A DNA stretch of 64,000 bases from Desulfobulbus sp. (GCA_009780825.1 WQZH01000008.1:20343-84342); one strand, 5' to 3'. Positions 29,714-41,308 are shown, numbered from the stretch's first letter. The notes: generated from the letters alone by a model not told the origin. Numbers and translations: made by a program.

Positions 29714-32653
29714 TCAGAACTCAAACTTCATCTGCACGCTTCCGGTCACGCCCTGACGAGTGCCCACATAGCCCTGCATGCCGAGATTGATGGACAGGGG
29801 CAGGTCATCGTCAGGCTTGATGCGCATCCCAACCTCGCCGATGCCCGTGCCGCCCGCGAGATCCGGCGCGTCGATGGCGTAGCCGGAGGTCGTGGCGCGG
29901 GCCTTGCCGTCGAACTCATGTTCATACGCCACGCCCACGTAAGGGGTGAAGCTCTCGTCCTCCGCATAGGCAAAGCGGGAGCCTATGCGCACACGGTTTG
30001 AATCCGCGCTGTTGAACGTGATGGACTCGCCTGTGGCCAGGGTGACATCATCGCCCTGCACCCGTGTCCAAAAGTACTTGCCGTACAAATCAAGAGAGAT
30101 ATTGTCGTCCAGGTTCCAGATATAGCCCAGGCCCGCGTGCAGGCCGTAATAGGCTGAGTCGGAATTGTATCCGTTCGCGCTCTTGCCCATGACGTCGCGC
30201 AGGTTGAAGTTGCTGTAGTCGTTGCTGACGCTGCCTGCCCTGAAGCTGCCTTCCGCATAGACATGGCCCTGCCCGGCATCAGCGAAGTCCATGCGGCCCA
30301 AAATGCCGCCGCCGACGTGGTCGACGTCGCCGCTGCCGTTGAAGGCGCCGATGCCGGAGAAAGCATTGTTGGTGTCATACGAGCCGGTGCCGTATTCGAA
30401 GAACGCGCCGAGCGTCAGGCGTCCAGATCTGAGATCCGTGCCCCGGGAAAGGCCGGCCAACAGGGATACGCTGGACATCTCCACATTCGAGCCGGTGTCG
30501 TAACGCGACCAGCCGCCGCCAAGGGTGCCAAAGACGCCGAGGCCGGACTTGGTTTCAAGGCTGGCTTGCATAGCGTCGCTCATGCCCTGCCCGGCCACGA
30601 GGTCAGCGCCCTGATTGACCAGGGCCAGACCGGAGAGGAAACCTTCGGACAGGACCTTGGCCTGGGGTGTGGCTTGCACGCGAGCTACTGTCGCGGTCAG
30701 CATGTCGCCGGCCGGGTCCAGATTCCAGAGATAGCTCAGGGTCGCGCCGTGCAGTCCTTGGGCCTGGGTTTGGGTGAAGCCGGCGGCGTCGAGAGAACCG
30801 GCCTGGATGAGGATCACGCTGGTTCCGGGCCGCAAGGGGGCTGTGCCGCCAAAGGTGCTGGCGGTGATGATGGAGCTTTTGCCATTGCCGTCGTCTAAAA
30901 CCGCCGGGCCAGTCACTGTCAGCACGGGGGTATTTTGGGCGACAGGGAAGATAAAATTGTAGTATTGGAAGTTCTGCACCGATTGCACCGAACTGCCGCT
31001 GTAGTTCAATACGTTCAGGGTATTGCCGGTAAAGGCGTCCGTGCCCGGCGCTAGGATGGCGCCGCTGCCGACAAAGCCGCCGTACAGACTGGCGCCGCTC
31101 AGGTCGGGAGCGCCGCCGATGGTCACGGTATTGCCGGTGGCCGAGCCGGTTTCACCGTGGCCGTCAACCTGGCTGAACCCGCCGTAGACGCTTCCGACCA
31201 CTGTGCTGATGCCGCTGATCGTCACCTGGTTGTTATTGGCCGTACCGGACATGCCCGCGCCGTCCAAATTGGCATACCCGCCGTAGACGGCCCCATGCAC
31301 AGCGCTGTTGCCGCTGATGGCAACACTGTTGCCCGTGGCCATGGCCGTGCCGCCACCGTTGCTCACGGAGGCTACCCCGCCGGTGACCTGCCCGGTCTGG
31401 GCATTGCCGCTGATGGTCACTTTGTTGTTGGTGGCCGTGGCCGTGCCGCCACCGTCGCTCACGGAGGCTACCCCGCCGGTGACCCCGCCAGCGACCTGGG
31501 CGCCGCCGCTGATGGCAACACTGTTGTTGGTGGCCGTGGCCGTGCCGGAATCGCTAGAGGCATACCCGCCGGAAATATTATTCATGACCCGGACAGTGTC
31601 GCTGACGGCAACGCTGTTGTTTGAAGCCGTAGCGTTGCCATCTCCGCCAACGGCAACGTAATCGCCAACGTTATCATCAAAGCCACTAGCAGCGGTAGCG
31701 CTGGCCTTCCCGCCGTAGATGTTCCCTCTCACAATGCTGAGGCCGCTGACGGTGACGCTGTTGCCGGAAGCTGTGGCGTTGCCGGATACGGTTTCGGCAA
31801 ACCCGCCGTAAACATCCCCCATATTGCCGCCCTTGACGCTCACGCGGTTGTTCGAGGCCGTGGCATTGCCATCGCCGCCAACGTTAACATAATGGCCAGC
31901 GATATCGTCAAAGACAAGGTCAGTGTCGGCGTACCCGCCATACACATCCCCCATACTGCCGTCATTGACGGTCACGCTGTTGTTGGTGGCCGTGGCCGCG
32001 CCGGAGATGCCTGCGGCGTACCCGCCGTAAACATCCCCCATATTGCCGTCATTGACGGTCACGCTGTTGCCCGTGGCCGTGGCCGCGCCGTCACCGTCGT
32101 TAACCTGGGCATACCCGCCGTAGACACCACGCCTGACCACAGAGCCACTGTTGCCGTCGCCAATGGTCACCTTGTTATCCGTAGCCGTGACCGTAGCGGA
32201 ACCGGAAGCCAAGCTGCTATACCCGCCGGCAACCGCGTCCACCTCGCTGCCGTTGAGAGCCACGCTGTTGCCCGTGACCGTGGTGCCCCACCCGCCTATG
32301 ACCCAGTTGTTCACCGTGGCATTGTTGATGATGACCTGGTTTTTGGTGACGGCTTGCAAATCAGAGTCAGGCCCGATATTCACCGCGCCAAAGACAAAAT
32401 CCGGCGCAGTGCCGCCACCGTTGACCGTCACGCTGTTGCCGGAAAAATTGGGACTTCTGCCGCTGCCGCTGTCACTGGGAGCCACGGAGTTCTCAACAGG
32501 ATCCGGGGTGCCGCCGGTGTTGGTAATGCTTTGCAGCATGGCTGGATTGCCGTTATAGGTCACGCTGTCCGCCCAGACCGGGGTGGTCATGGATGCGAGC
32601 AGGACAAAGGCCGGGGCCGCGCCGCCCACAGCACGGAACAATGGTCTGGTCAT
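29714..32653 (-). CDS. Repetitive autotransporter with C-terminal beta-barrel (type Va)
   Basis: Signal peptide MTRPLFRAVGGAAPAFVLLASMTTPVWA; repeated N-x-V-T/A-V/I-x(n)-VYGGYA units; C-terminal barrel ending VTGSVQMKFEF with terminal Phe; RBS aaggagt before 32653. Confidence 0.88.
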   Translation of the reverse strand: MTRPLFRAVGGAAPAFVLLASMTTPVWADSVTYNGNPAMLQSITNTGGTPDPVENSVAPSDSGSGRSPNFSGNSVTVNGGGTAPDFVFGAVNIGPDSDLQAVTKNQVIINNATVNNWVIGGWGTTVTGNSVALNGSEVDAVAGGYSSLASGSATVTATDNKVTIGDGNSGSVVRRGVYGGYAQVNDGDGAATATGNSVTVNDGNMGDVYGGYAAGISGAATATNNSVTVNDGSMGDVYGGYADTDLVFDDIAGHYVNVGGDGNATASNNRVSVKGGNMGDVYGGFAETVSGNATASGNSVTVSGLSIVRGNIYGGKASATAASGFDDNVGDYVAVGGDGNATASNNSVAVSDTVRVMNNISGGYASSDSGTATATNNSVAISGGAQVAGGVTGGVASVSDGGGTATATNNKVTISGNAQTGQVTGGVASVSNGGGTAMATGNSVAISGNSAVHGAVYGGYANLDGAGMSGTANNNQVTISGISTVVGSVYGGFSQVDGHGETGSATGNTVTIGGAPDLSGASLYGGFVGSGAILAPGTDAFTGNTLNVLNYSGSSVQSVQNFQYYNFIFPVAQNTPVLTVTGPAVLDDGNGKSSIITASTFGGTAPLRPGTSVILIQAGSLDAAGFTQTQAQGLHGATLSYLWNLDPAGDMLTATVARVQATPQAKVLSEGFLSGLALVNQGADLVAGQGMSDAMQASLETKSGLGVFGTLGGGWSRYDTGSNVEMSSVSLLAGLSRGTDLRSGRLTLGAFFEYGTGSYDTNNAFSGIGAFNGSGDVDHVGGGILGRMDFADAGQGHVYAEGSFRAGSVSNDYSNFNLRDVMGKSANGYNSDSAYYGLHAGLGYIWNLDDNISLDLYGKYFWTRVQGDDVTLATGESITFNSADSNRVRIGSRFAYAEDESFTPYVGVAYEHEFDGKARATTSGYAIDAPDLAGGTGIGEVGMRIKPDDDLPLSINLGMQGYVGTRQGVTGSVQMKFEF
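31140..32480 (-). repeat. Internal degenerate tandem repeats encoding the autotransporter passenger
   Basis: Near-identical blocks such as acccgccgtaaacatcccccatattgccgtcattgacggtcacgctgttg recur at about 31930-32070; protein repeat GNMGDVYGGYA...ATATNNSVTVNDG. Confidence 0.8.
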
Positions 32654-32922
32654 ACGCGAGACTCCTTTATATGGGTTGTGATCGCGAAACAAAAAAGTGG
32701 CCCTGTCACCCGCTGAAGAAACAGGGCTGTTCTGGCAAATGGCAAAATTGCGCCGCGCTTTGCAATGGCCGCGTTCAGGGACGGCATGCAGGAAAAGACA
32801 AAAAGTGGGCCGGAATACATGGTCACGGCCTCAACAAAACGGTTATGCAAGGAAATGTTTTCCAAGAGTATTGTTGTTTCTTTTTTGTTTACATTCTCAT
32901 GGGATACACTATTACAATTAAT

Positions 32923-32952
32923 AATTTATCGCCTAACACCTGAAAAAAGCAA
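32923..32952 (-). promoter_or_regulatory. Possible sigma70-like promoter for the autotransporter
   Basis: Minus strand TTGCTT, 18-bp spacer, TAAATT in an AT-rich stretch about 270 bp upstream of the start codon; motif match is weak. Confidence 0.25.
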
Positions 32953-33277
32953 GCGATTTTCGCGCGGCGAAAAAAATATTTCCGCATAGGGCTTGAGCGG
33001 TTCCGGTTTGCCGATGCCCTCATGCCCGCCGCGATCATATATCGGGCAAGAACTGGTTACGGCAGGGACGGAATTGTCTCGTTAATGCCTGCAATCATGT
33101 GCGGCAACAGGGCAATATGCTGGCAGCCGAGCCAGACAAGACACCTTTTCAGGCAGCAAGCTCCATTTTTTGTAGCTTGCCGGTTACGATCCAAAGAACT
33201 ATCTTCGGGCCAACACGCGGACAGGATGCCGCTTTTCTCGCAAGCGCACGAAATTGCCTCGCGGGCAATGGGGCAGG

Positions 33278-33511
33278 TCAATGGCGCGCCGTGCGTTTGC
33301 CGGATGCGGCAGGGGACTGCAACGGCACTGACCAAGGGAAGGTTCTTTCCATCCAATCGTTGCGGACTTCCAAGATGTCGCCGCCAGACTGCAAAAGACC
33401 ATACATCCGCAAGATGCCCTGCCGCAGCCGCGCCAGCGGAATCCCGCGCGGCCCGAGCTGTACAACCATGCTGAACAAAAGTGAAAACGAGCCTGAGCTT
33501 TTCCCTGTCAA
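33278..33511 (-). pseudogene. Possible decayed histidine-kinase ATPase-domain remnant
   Basis: GPRGIPLARLRQGILRMYGLLQSGGDILEVRNDWMERTF loosely resembles GTGLGLATVYGIVKQSGGHIxVxSxxGxGTTF; no intact kinase nearby. Confidence 0.25.
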
Positions 33512-33585
33512 GTGACTACGGATGCATTACCCACGGATAGAATGTTTCCGGCCAGCGAACCCACAACCCAAGACACAAAAAAAGA

Positions 33586-34734
33586 ATGCGATCACAATTC
33601 TTGCCGTTTTCAAAACCCTCCATCTCCGAAGCAGAAATAGAGGCGGTTGCCGAAGTCCTGCGTTCCGGCTGGATCACCACCGGGGCCAAGACCGCCGCCT
33701 TTGAGCAGGCGTTTGCCGGCTACTGTCAGGCCCAGGATGCCGTGGCCTTGAACTCCGCCACCGCCAGCATGCACCTGGTCCTGGTCGCCATGGGCATCGG
33801 CCCGGGTGACGAGGTCATCACCCCGTCGCTCACCTGGGTGTCGACCGTGAATCTGCTGCGGCTCCTCGGCGCGACTCCGGTGTTTGCCGATATTGACCGC
33901 GACAGCCTGATGGTTTCCCGACAAACCGTGGAACCGCTTCTTTCCGAGCGTACCCGGCTGATCATCCCGGTCCATTTTGCCGGTGCCGCCGTCGATCTGG
34001 AACCGTTGCGGCAGATGGCGGCCGCCCGCCATATCCCCTTGATCGAGGACGCCGCCCACGCGGCGGGAACCGAGTACCAGGGAAAAAAAATCGGGCAACA
34101 GGGAACGGCAATCTTTTCCTTTCACCCCATCAAAAACATGACCTGCGGTGAAGGCGGGATGTTCTGTTCCGATGATGTTGATCTCCTCGAACATATCCGC
34201 CGGTTGAAATTTCATGGCCTGGGCATGGACGCCTTTGACCGGACCATGCAGGGCCGTTCTCCCCAGGCCGAGGTGCAGGAACCGGGATTCAAGTATAACC
34301 TGACCGACATGGCCGCGGCTTTGGGCTTGGGGCAGTTGAGCCGGCTCGATGCCTTTATCGAAAAACGAACAGCGCTGGCGGAGCGCTACCTCGCCCTGCT
34401 CGCGGATGTGCCTGAAATCCTGCCGCTCATCCCGCCGACATACCCCATGCGCCACTCCTGGCACCTCTTTGCGGTACGCCTGGACAGCCAAAAAGCGGGC
34501 ATGGGGCGGGAGCAGTTCATGGCAGAGCTGAAAAAACGCAATATCGGCACCGGCATCCACTTCAAGGCTGTCCACCAGCAGCGGTACTACCAGGAATGCC
34601 TGCCGCTGCCCGCTGGCACCCTCCCCAACACCGAATGGAACTCGGAGCGCCTCTGTTCTCTTCCCCTGTTTCCCGACATGGAGCTGGACGATGTCGATGA
34701 TGTGGTCCGGGCGATCAAGGAGGTACTGGCATGA
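33586..34734 (+). CDS. arnB: UDP-4-amino-4-deoxy-L-arabinose aminotransferase (DegT/DnrJ/EryC1/StrS family)
   Basis: [71 protein letters not shown]-lysine; first gene of arn cluster. Confidence 0.94.
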   Translation: MRSQFLPFSKPSISEAEIEAVAEVLRSGWITTGAKTAAFEQAFAGYCQAQDAVALNSATASMHLVLVAMGIGPGDEVITPSLTWVSTVNLLRLLGATPVFADIDRDSLMVSRQTVEPLLSERTRLIIPVHFAGAAVDLEPLRQMAAARHIPLIEDAAHAAGTEYQGKKIGQQGTAIFSFHPIKNMTCGEGGMFCSDDVDLLEHIRRLKFHGLGMDAFDRTMQGRSPQAEVQEPGFKYNLTDMAAALGLGQLSRLDAFIEKRTALAERYLALLADVPEILPLIPPTYPMRHSWHLFAVRLDSQKAGMGREQFMAELKKRNIGTGIHFKAVHQQRYYQECLPLPAGTLPNTEWNSERLCSLPLFPDMELDDVDDVVRAIKEVLA

Positions 34735-35690
34735 ATGACGCGCCGGAGATTTCCCTGGTCATACCGGTCTATAACGAACAGGACAACCTGGCCGAGCTTA
34801 TTGACCGCTGCCTGGTCTCATGCCGGAGTACAGGGCGCAGCTTTGAAATTATCCTGGTGGACGACGGCAGCCGGGACAGTTCCCGATCCATGATTCTGGC
34901 AGCCGCAGATCACCACCAAGAGATCATCGGGGTCATCCTCAATCGGAATTATGGCCAGCACGCGGCGGTGTTCGCCGGATTGCAGCAGAGCAGAGGAGAG
35001 ATCGTCATTACCCTTGATGCCGACCTCCAGAATCCCCCGGAGGAGATTGCCAATCTAGTGCGGGCGATGGATCAGGGCGTCGATGTGGTGGGCACGGTCC
35101 GGGAAAACCGGCAAGACAGCTGCTTTCGCCGGATCGCGTCCAGCCTGGTCAACCGCATGGTGCAGCAGGCCACCGGCGTGATGATGCACGATTACGGATG
35201 TATGCTGCGCGCCTACCGGCGGCCGATTGTCGAGGCCATGCTGCAGTGTTCGGAGCGCTCCACCTTCATCCCCATTCTGGCCAACAGTTTTGCCGGCAGC
35301 ACCACGGAGATACCGGTCAGTCACGCACGGCGGGAAAAAGGGCAATCCAAGTACAGTGTCCTGAAGCTGATTTCCCTTCAGTACGATCTGCTCACCTCCA
35401 TGTCCACCTTCCCGCTGCGGCTGCTTTCTTTTGTCGGCGCGGTGATCTCCCTGTGCGGTATCGCTTTTGGCCTGCTCTTGATGCTGTTGCGGATTGTGTA
35501 CGGCGCATCGTGGGCGGCCGAAGGCGTTTTCACCCTGTTTGCCCTCCTGTTTGTCTTCATCGGCGCCCAATTTATCGCCCTTGGTCTGCTCGGAGAATAT
35601 ATCGGCCGCATCTATCATGATGTCCGCAGCAGGCCCCGGTATTTCATTCATGAAATCAAAGGAACAGGGGCGACAACGTCCCACCGGTAA
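34731..35690 (+). CDS. arnC: Undecaprenyl-phosphate 4-deoxy-4-formamido-L-arabinose transferase
   Basis: GT2 with two C-terminal TMs: [46 protein letters not shown]; arn context. Confidence 0.93.
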   Translation: MNDAPEISLVIPVYNEQDNLAELIDRCLVSCRSTGRSFEIILVDDGSRDSSRSMILAAADHHQEIIGVILNRNYGQHAAVFAGLQQSRGEIVITLDADLQNPPEEIANLVRAMDQGVDVVGTVRENRQDSCFRRIASSLVNRMVQQATGVMMHDYGCMLRAYRRPIVEAMLQCSERSTFIPILANSFAGSTTEIPVSHARREKGQSKYSVLKLISLQYDLLTSMSTFPLRLLSFVGAVISLCGIAFGLLLMLLRIVYGASWAAEGVFTLFALLFVFIGAQFIALGLLGEYIGRIYHDVRSRPRYFIHEIKGTGATTSHR

Positions 35691-35755
35691 CCAACCACCC
35701 GTGCGCCAATGCAGTATCGCACCAAATTTTTGCGCAACAATTTGAGGAGTATGCA

Positions 35756-37741
35756 ATGAAAGCGGTTGTCTTAGCCTATCACAACATCGGATGCGCCGGC
35801 ATCAGGGCCTTGCTGGCTCATGGATACGACATACAGGCCATCTTTACCCACCACGACAATCCGCAGGAGCATGTCTGGTTCGATTCGGTGGCGGAGCTGG
35901 CAGCCGCCAATAACATCGCGGTGTATGCGCCGGAGGATATCAACCATCCGCTGTGGGTGCAGAAAATCCGGGAGATGCAGCCGGATATCCTGTTCTCCTT
36001 TTATTACCGCAAGATGGTGAGCCAAGAGATTCTGACCATTGCCCCCGCGGGCGGCATCAATCTGCACGGCTCTTTGCTTCCCCGCTACCGGGGCCGCTGC
36101 CCGGTGAATTGGGTGTTGATCCACGGTGAGCGGGAAACCGGCGTGAGCCTGCATTACATGACCCCACGCCCGGATGACGGCGATATCATCGCCCAGCAAC
36201 GTGTGTTGATTGACGATGCCGACACCGCCCTGACCCTCTATGGCAAACTGGATCTGGCCGCGGCGGCGCTGCTCGACGAGCAATTGCCCAAGATCAAGGC
36301 CGGCAGCAACGGGCGCATCCCGCAAAACCATGAGCAGGCCAGCTATTACGGAGGACGGAGGCCGCAGGATGGCGAGATCGACTGGCAGCAAAGCGCCACC
36401 ACGGTCCGCAATCTCGTCCGCGCCGTCACCAAGCCCTATCCCGGGGCCTTTACCCACCTGGTCAACAAAAAGTGCATCCTGTGGCGGGTTGCCGTCACTC
36501 CCCGATCAGAAAACGTGCCGCCGGGAACCGTGGTGTCGGCCAATCCACTGGTGATCGCCTGTGGTGAAGATGCGGTCACCGTGGAATTCGGGCAGGTCGA
36601 AAACGGCGTGTACCTGCCCGGCGGTCGATTGGCCGCAGAGCTGAACCTGTCGGCCGGTATGCGTTTGGGCGGCCTGACCGGCGATCTGGCCGAACGCCGG
36701 CGCAAGAAACATGTCCTCATCCTGGGCGTCAACGGCTTCATCGGCAACCATCTGAGCGAGCTGCTGCTTACGGATGGCCGGTACGAGGTCCACGGCATGG
36801 ATCTGGGCACGAGCAGCATCCAACATCTGATCGGTCAGGCTGATTTTCATTTCACGGAAGGAGATATTTCGATCATGCGGGAATGGATCGAATATCACGT
36901 GCGCAAATGCGACGTCATCCTGCCGCTGGTGGCCATTGCCACTCCGATCGAGTATGTCCGCAATCCCCTGCGCGTCTTTGAACTCGATTTCGAGGAAAAT
37001 CTGCGGATTGTCCGTTATTGCGCCAAGTATGGGAAGCGATTGATTTTCCCGTCAACCTCGGAGGTGTACGGCATGTGCCAGGATGACGAGTTTGACGAGC
37101 AGCAGTCGAACTTTGTCCTCGGCCCCATCCACAAGCAGCGCTGGATCTATTCCTGCTGCAAACAGATGCTGGACCGGGTGATCTGGGCCTACGGCGCCAC
37201 CGAGAACCTGCCCTTCACCTTGTTCCGCCCCTTCAACTGGGTCGGCCCCAAACTGGATTCGCTCCAGTCGGCGCGCATCGGCAGTTCCCGGGTCATCACC
37301 CAGTTTATCTTAAATCTGGTGGAAGGAGCCCCCATCCGGCTGGTCGATGGCGGGCGGCAGAAACGCTGCTTCACCGATGTCCATGATGGGGTCGAATGTT
37401 TGTTCAGAATCATCGAAAACAAGGATGGGCGCTGTAACGGACGGATCTTCAATATCGGCAATCCGGATAACGAATACAGCATGCAGGAGCTGGCCGCCAT
37501 CCTGCGGGAGAAATTTGCCGTTCATCCGCTGCGGCAACATTTCCCTCCGGATGGCGGCATCCAATACATTGAGGCGCTGGCCTTCTACGGCGAGGGATAC
37601 CAGGATGTGCAGCACCGCAGACCGTCCATCCGTCAGGCGCGGACCATCCTCGGCTGGGAGCCGGCGGTGCCCTTTGAACAATCGGTCAGCGCCACCCTGG
37701 ATTATTTCCTCCACGATGTGGTCGGCTCGGTACTGGCATGA
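35756..37741 (+). CDS. arnA: Bifunctional UDP-4-amino-4-deoxy-L-arabinose formyltransferase / UDP-glucuronate decarboxylase
   Basis: 661 aa; [99 protein letters not shown]. Confidence 0.97.
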   Translation: MKAVVLAYHNIGCAGIRALLAHGYDIQAIFTHHDNPQEHVWFDSVAELAAANNIAVYAPEDINHPLWVQKIREMQPDILFSFYYRKMVSQEILTIAPAGGINLHGSLLPRYRGRCPVNWVLIHGERETGVSLHYMTPRPDDGDIIAQQRVLIDDADTALTLYGKLDLAAAALLDEQLPKIKAGSNGRIPQNHEQASYYGGRRPQDGEIDWQQSATTVRNLVRAVTKPYPGAFTHLVNKKCILWRVAVTPRSENVPPGTVVSANPLVIACGEDAVTVEFGQVENGVYLPGGRLAAELNLSAGMRLGGLTGDLAERRRKKHVLILGVNGFIGNHLSELLLTDGRYEVHGMDLGTSSIQHLIGQADFHFTEGDISIMREWIEYHVRKCDVILPLVAIATPIEYVRNPLRVFELDFEENLRIVRYCAKYGKRLIFPSTSEVYGMCQDDEFDEQQSNFVLGPIHKQRWIYSCCKQMLDRVIWAYGATENLPFTLFRPFNWVGPKLDSLQSARIGSSRVITQFILNLVEGAPIRLVDGGRQKRCFTDVHDGVECLFRIIENKDGRCNGRIFNIGNPDNEYSMQELAAILREKFAVHPLRQHFPPDGGIQYIEALAFYGEGYQDVQHRRPSIRQARTILGWEPAVPFEQSVSATLDYFLHDVVGSVLA

Positions 37742-38646
37742 GCTACGTCGGCCTGCGGGTGGATGTCGATACCCTGCGCGGGACCCGCACAGGCGTGCCC
37801 AACCTGCTCGCCCTGTTGGCGCGGCACCACATTCAGGCCACCTTCTTCTTTTCGGTGGGGCCGGACAACATGGGCCGTCATCTCTGGCGGTTGGCACGGC
37901 CCCGGTTTCTCCTCAAGATGTTGCGTACCCGGGCCGCCAGCCTCTACGGCTGGGATATCCTCCTGCGCGGGACCCTGTGGCCGGGGCCTGAAATCGGCAA
38001 ACACTGCGCGCCGATCATACGCGCAACCGCTGCAGATGGCCATGAGGTGGGCCTGCACGCCTGGGATCACCACCGCTGGCAGTCCCGGCTCACCCGCATG
38101 GACCAGACGGCGCTTTTGGCCGAAATCCGCAAGGGCTACGACACGCTTGCCCATATACTGGGCAAGCCTCCGGATTGCTTTGCCGCGCCAGCCTGGCGCG
38201 TGACCCCGGACGCCTTGGCAATGCTCGAACAGTTTCCCTTTCGTTTCCAATCCGATTGCCGCGGCCAGGCCCCGTTCCAACCCGTCATCCGCAGATGGCA
38301 ACGGCGATTGTCGCATGTACAGGTGCCGACCACCTTGCCCACCTACGATGAACTAATCGGCCACACATGTTCCCCAGCGGACTATAACGAACATCTGCTG
38401 GCGCAGATCCGGCCCGATCACTGCAACGTGCTGACCATTCACGCCGAGGTGGAAGGTGCGGCCTGCCTGGATCTGTTTGCCGATTTTCTGACCCAGGCAC
38501 AAGAGCGGGGGATCAGCTTTGAGCCCCTGGGCCGGACACTGGCCCGAACCAGCGTCATCCCGGAAGCCGGCATTGCGCCCAAAACCCTTGCCGGCCGGGA
38601 CGGATGGCTTGCCTGCCAGGAGGAATCCAGAGGTGGCCGCTGGTGA
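37738..38646 (+). CDS. arnD: 4-deoxy-4-formamido-L-arabinose-phosphoundecaprenol deformylase
   Basis: [48 protein letters not shown]; overlaps arnA stop (ATGA). Confidence 0.95.
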   Translation: MSYVGLRVDVDTLRGTRTGVPNLLALLARHHIQATFFFSVGPDNMGRHLWRLARPRFLLKMLRTRAASLYGWDILLRGTLWPGPEIGKHCAPIIRATAADGHEVGLHAWDHHRWQSRLTRMDQTALLAEIRKGYDTLAHILGKPPDCFAAPAWRVTPDALAMLEQFPFRFQSDCRGQAPFQPVIRRWQRRLSHVQVPTTLPTYDELIGHTCSPADYNEHLLAQIRPDHCNVLTIHAEVEGAACLDLFADFLTQAQERGISFEPLGRTLARTSVIPEAGIAPKTLAGRDGWLACQEESRGGRW

Positions 38647-40352
38647 ATGAGGCGAATCGGCAACAAAAATGCCAGCGTCAGGTTGTCTACGCCTTTCTGC
38701 TCCTGTCTTTTTATGTGCTCGCCTACCTCCTGCCGCTGGGTGGACACGATCTCTTTGTTCCCGACGAAACTCGTTATGCGGAAATCCCTCGGGAGATGAT
38801 CGCCAGTGGCGATTGGATTGTCCCCCACTTAAACGGCCTGAGATATTTTGAAAAACCGGCCTTGGGGTATTGGCTGCATGCAGGTTCCCTGCTTCTGTGC
38901 GGGGAAAACAGCGTTGCCGCGCGCTTGCCTTCGGCGCTGGCGGTCGGCCTGTCGGCCTTGCTCATTTTTCTCATGACCCAAAAAGTCCGATGGGAGCGGC
39001 AGGATGAGCACCGGCGAGATGCGCCGATGGCCGCCACCCTGGTTTTTCTCTCCTGCCTCGCAGTCTTCGGCATGGGCACGAACGCCGTGCTGGACAGCCT
39101 GTTTTCGTTTTTTCTCACCGCCTGCATTGCCGCTTTTTATTGCGCCACAGAGACCACCCCAGGCAGTTCAAGAGAAAAGGGTTGGCTGCTCCTGGCCGGC
39201 ATGCTGTGCGGCCTTGCCTTTTTGACCAAAGGCTTCCTGGCTTTTGCCGTACCGATTCTGGCTCTGATTCCTTATCTCCTGTGGCAGCGCCGCTATGCCG
39301 ACATCCTGCGCATGAGCTGGCTGCCCATCGTTATCGCGGTGATCGTGGCCCTGCCTTGGGCGGTGAGCATTCATCTGCAACAACCCGACTTTTGGGATTA
39401 TTTTTTCTGGCAGGAGCACATCCGCCGTTTTACCGCCAACGATGCCCAGCATAGGCAATCGTTCTGGTTTTTCCTGCTGGCAGCGCCGGTCCTCGCCTTC
39501 CCGTGGACCTTCATGACGCCTGCGGCGGTGGCGGGCATAACAAAACTGTGGCGCGAGCGGCCGGAATGCGCAGGATTGCTCAAACTTTGTCTCTGTTGGC
39601 TGGTTGTTCCTTTTCTGTTCTTTTCCTTATCAAAGGGCAAGCTGATCACCTATATCCTGCCTTGCTTTCCTCCTCTGGCAATGCTCATGGGCCTCGGCCT
39701 GTCGCATGTCTTCCGGCACCAAGGCCACAGCAGGCTGTTTCAGGGAGGCCTTGCGGTCAATGGCCTGCTGGGCGCAATAGTCCTTATCGCCTTTGTGGCC
39801 CTCCAGCTCTTTGGTTTTCATGGGTTCAAGCCGTACAGCCAGCTTTGGCAAGTGATCATGATCGTCGGTGGCCTGCTCTTTTTTATCGCCTTGTGCCGGT
39901 GGTCATACCGAATCAAAGATGCCCAGGCAAAAATCGTCCTGTCAGGTATCGCATTGATTTTTGTTTATTTTGTCGCCTATCACAGCCTTCCTGACAGCAC
40001 GAGAGAGGTGAAATGTCCTGGCGGGATCTTGCAACGAAACCGTACAACTATTGGGCAGGATGATGTTATACTCTCGGATGAACAGTCAATAACTGCCGTC
40101 TGCTGGCATCTGCGACGCAACAATGTCTATGTGCTTGGACCTCCTGGTGAATTAGCATACGGGTTCAAATACCAGGATGCACAAATGCGATTAATCGGTC
40201 TTGACTCAGCAATAGAGTTTATTCAACAACATCGCGGCAAAACAGTCCTTATCGCCAGAGCGAAAAATTATAATCAATGGCGGGACAAGCTGCCGCCAGC
40301 ACCCGTTCAAGACCAGAACGGCGACAGCGGCTACGTGGTGGTGAGATTTTAA
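38643..40352 (+). CDS. arnT: ArnT-like 4-amino-4-deoxy-L-arabinose lipid A transferase (GT83)
   Basis: GGHDLFVPDETRYAEIPREMIASGDWIVPHLNGLRYFEKPALGYWLHA; GTG start at 38643 overlaps arnD stop. Confidence 0.93.
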   Translation: MNEANRQQKCQRQVVYAFLLLSFYVLAYLLPLGGHDLFVPDETRYAEIPREMIASGDWIVPHLNGLRYFEKPALGYWLHAGSLLLCGENSVAARLPSALAVGLSALLIFLMTQKVRWERQDEHRRDAPMAATLVFLSCLAVFGMGTNAVLDSLFSFFLTACIAAFYCATETTPGSSREKGWLLLAGMLCGLAFLTKGFLAFAVPILALIPYLLWQRRYADILRMSWLPIVIAVIVALPWAVSIHLQQPDFWDYFFWQEHIRRFTANDAQHRQSFWFFLLAAPVLAFPWTFMTPAAVAGITKLWRERPECAGLLKLCLCWLVVPFLFFSLSKGKLITYILPCFPPLAMLMGLGLSHVFRHQGHSRLFQGGLAVNGLLGAIVLIAFVALQLFGFHGFKPYSQLWQVIMIVGGLLFFIALCRWSYRIKDAQAKIVLSGIALIFVYFVAYHSLPDSTREVKCPGGILQRNRTTIGQDDVILSDEQSITAVCWHLRRNNVYVLGPPGELAYGFKYQDAQMRLIGLDSAIEFIQQHRGKTVLIARAKNYNQWRDKLPPAPVQDQNGDSGYVVVRF

Positions 40353-40426
40353 CCACTGTCCGATGGGGCAAACTTGACGAAAACAATACATGGCTTCTCA
40401 AAATTTCGAGGGGCCAAAGGCCTTGA

Positions 40427-40828
40427 TTGTCTTCCCTGCATTTCAACTTTTACGAGACAACCGTGTATATCCATCTCATTATGATTGGAGTTTTGTTGAA
40501 TGCCGCTGCCCAGTTGGCATTAAAGCAGGGAATGCGCCAGGTCGGCTATTTTGACTTTGTGGTGCAAAATATCGGCCATGTCTTGTTTGCAGTCGCGACC
40601 AACGCCTATATCTGGGTTGGATTATCCTGCTACGTCATCAGCGTCGTCGTCTGGTTGCTCGTTCTCTCCAGGGTCGAGGTAAGCTACGCCTATCCGCTCC
40701 TTTCGGTGGGCTACATTGTCACGGCCTGTGCGGGCTGGTTATTTTTTCAAGAAAATATGAACATAACCCGATTGGCGGGCATCGTGGTCATCTGTTTTGG
40801 CGTTTGGCTGATAACCAAGCCGACGTAA
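40427..40828 (+). CDS. Small DMT/SMR-like membrane protein, ArnE/ArnF-type flippase subunit
   Basis: IMIGVLLNAAAQLALKQGMRQVG...VVVWLLVLSRVEVSYAYPLLSVGYIVTACAGWLFFQENMNITRLAGIVVICFGVWLI; directly after arnT. Confidence 0.85.
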   Translation: MSSLHFNFYETTVYIHLIMIGVLLNAAAQLALKQGMRQVGYFDFVVQNIGHVLFAVATNAYIWVGLSCYVISVVVWLLVLSRVEVSYAYPLLSVGYIVTACAGWLFFQENMNITRLAGIVVICFGVWLITKPT

Positions 40829-40949
40829 CCCGGTGCCACGATATCCGCTGGAGAGCGGTTGACAGGAAAAAACGGGTGAGCATAAGCTGCCAGGGGTTGC
40901 ATTGGGCGGGCTTTTGGGCACAGAACGATGGACAACAAAGGAGGCTGCC

Positions 40950-41171
40950 ATGCCATATGTCAACATCAAGGTCACCGGCGGCAATGAGGCGCCAACCGCT
41001 GAACAGAAAGCCGAATTGATCAGAAGAGCCACGCAGATGCTGGTGGATGTGCTGGACAAAGACCCAGCCACCACCGTGGTGGTTATTGACGAGGTGGCTC
41101 TGGACAACTGGGGCGTGGGCGGCGAGAGCATCACCGCGCGCCGGGCCAAAGCAACGAATGCCAAGCGCTAG
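40950..41171 (+). CDS. 4-oxalocrotonate tautomerase family protein
   Basis: MPYVNIKVTGGNEAPTAEQKAELIRRATQMLVDVLDKDPATTVVVIDEV; N-terminal Pro after Met; gagg upstream. Confidence 0.88.
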   Translation: MPYVNIKVTGGNEAPTAEQKAELIRRATQMLVDVLDKDPATTVVVIDEVALDNWGVGGESITARRAKATNAKR

Positions 41172-41308
41172 GCGCTGAGGACTGGAAAGAGAGTGGCGCC
41201 GCCTGAATGGCAACCGGAAAAATCGGCGACGCTTCAAAAATTATATCTTCATTTATATCAGACAATTATCAATCATAATCATCTCTGTCTCCCAACAGGT
41301 GCGCCATA

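Noticed and set aside
31140-32480. CRISPR-like repetitive region
   Set aside because: Repeats are in frame, degenerate and protein-coding (autotransporter passenger); no constant repeat/unique spacer structure.
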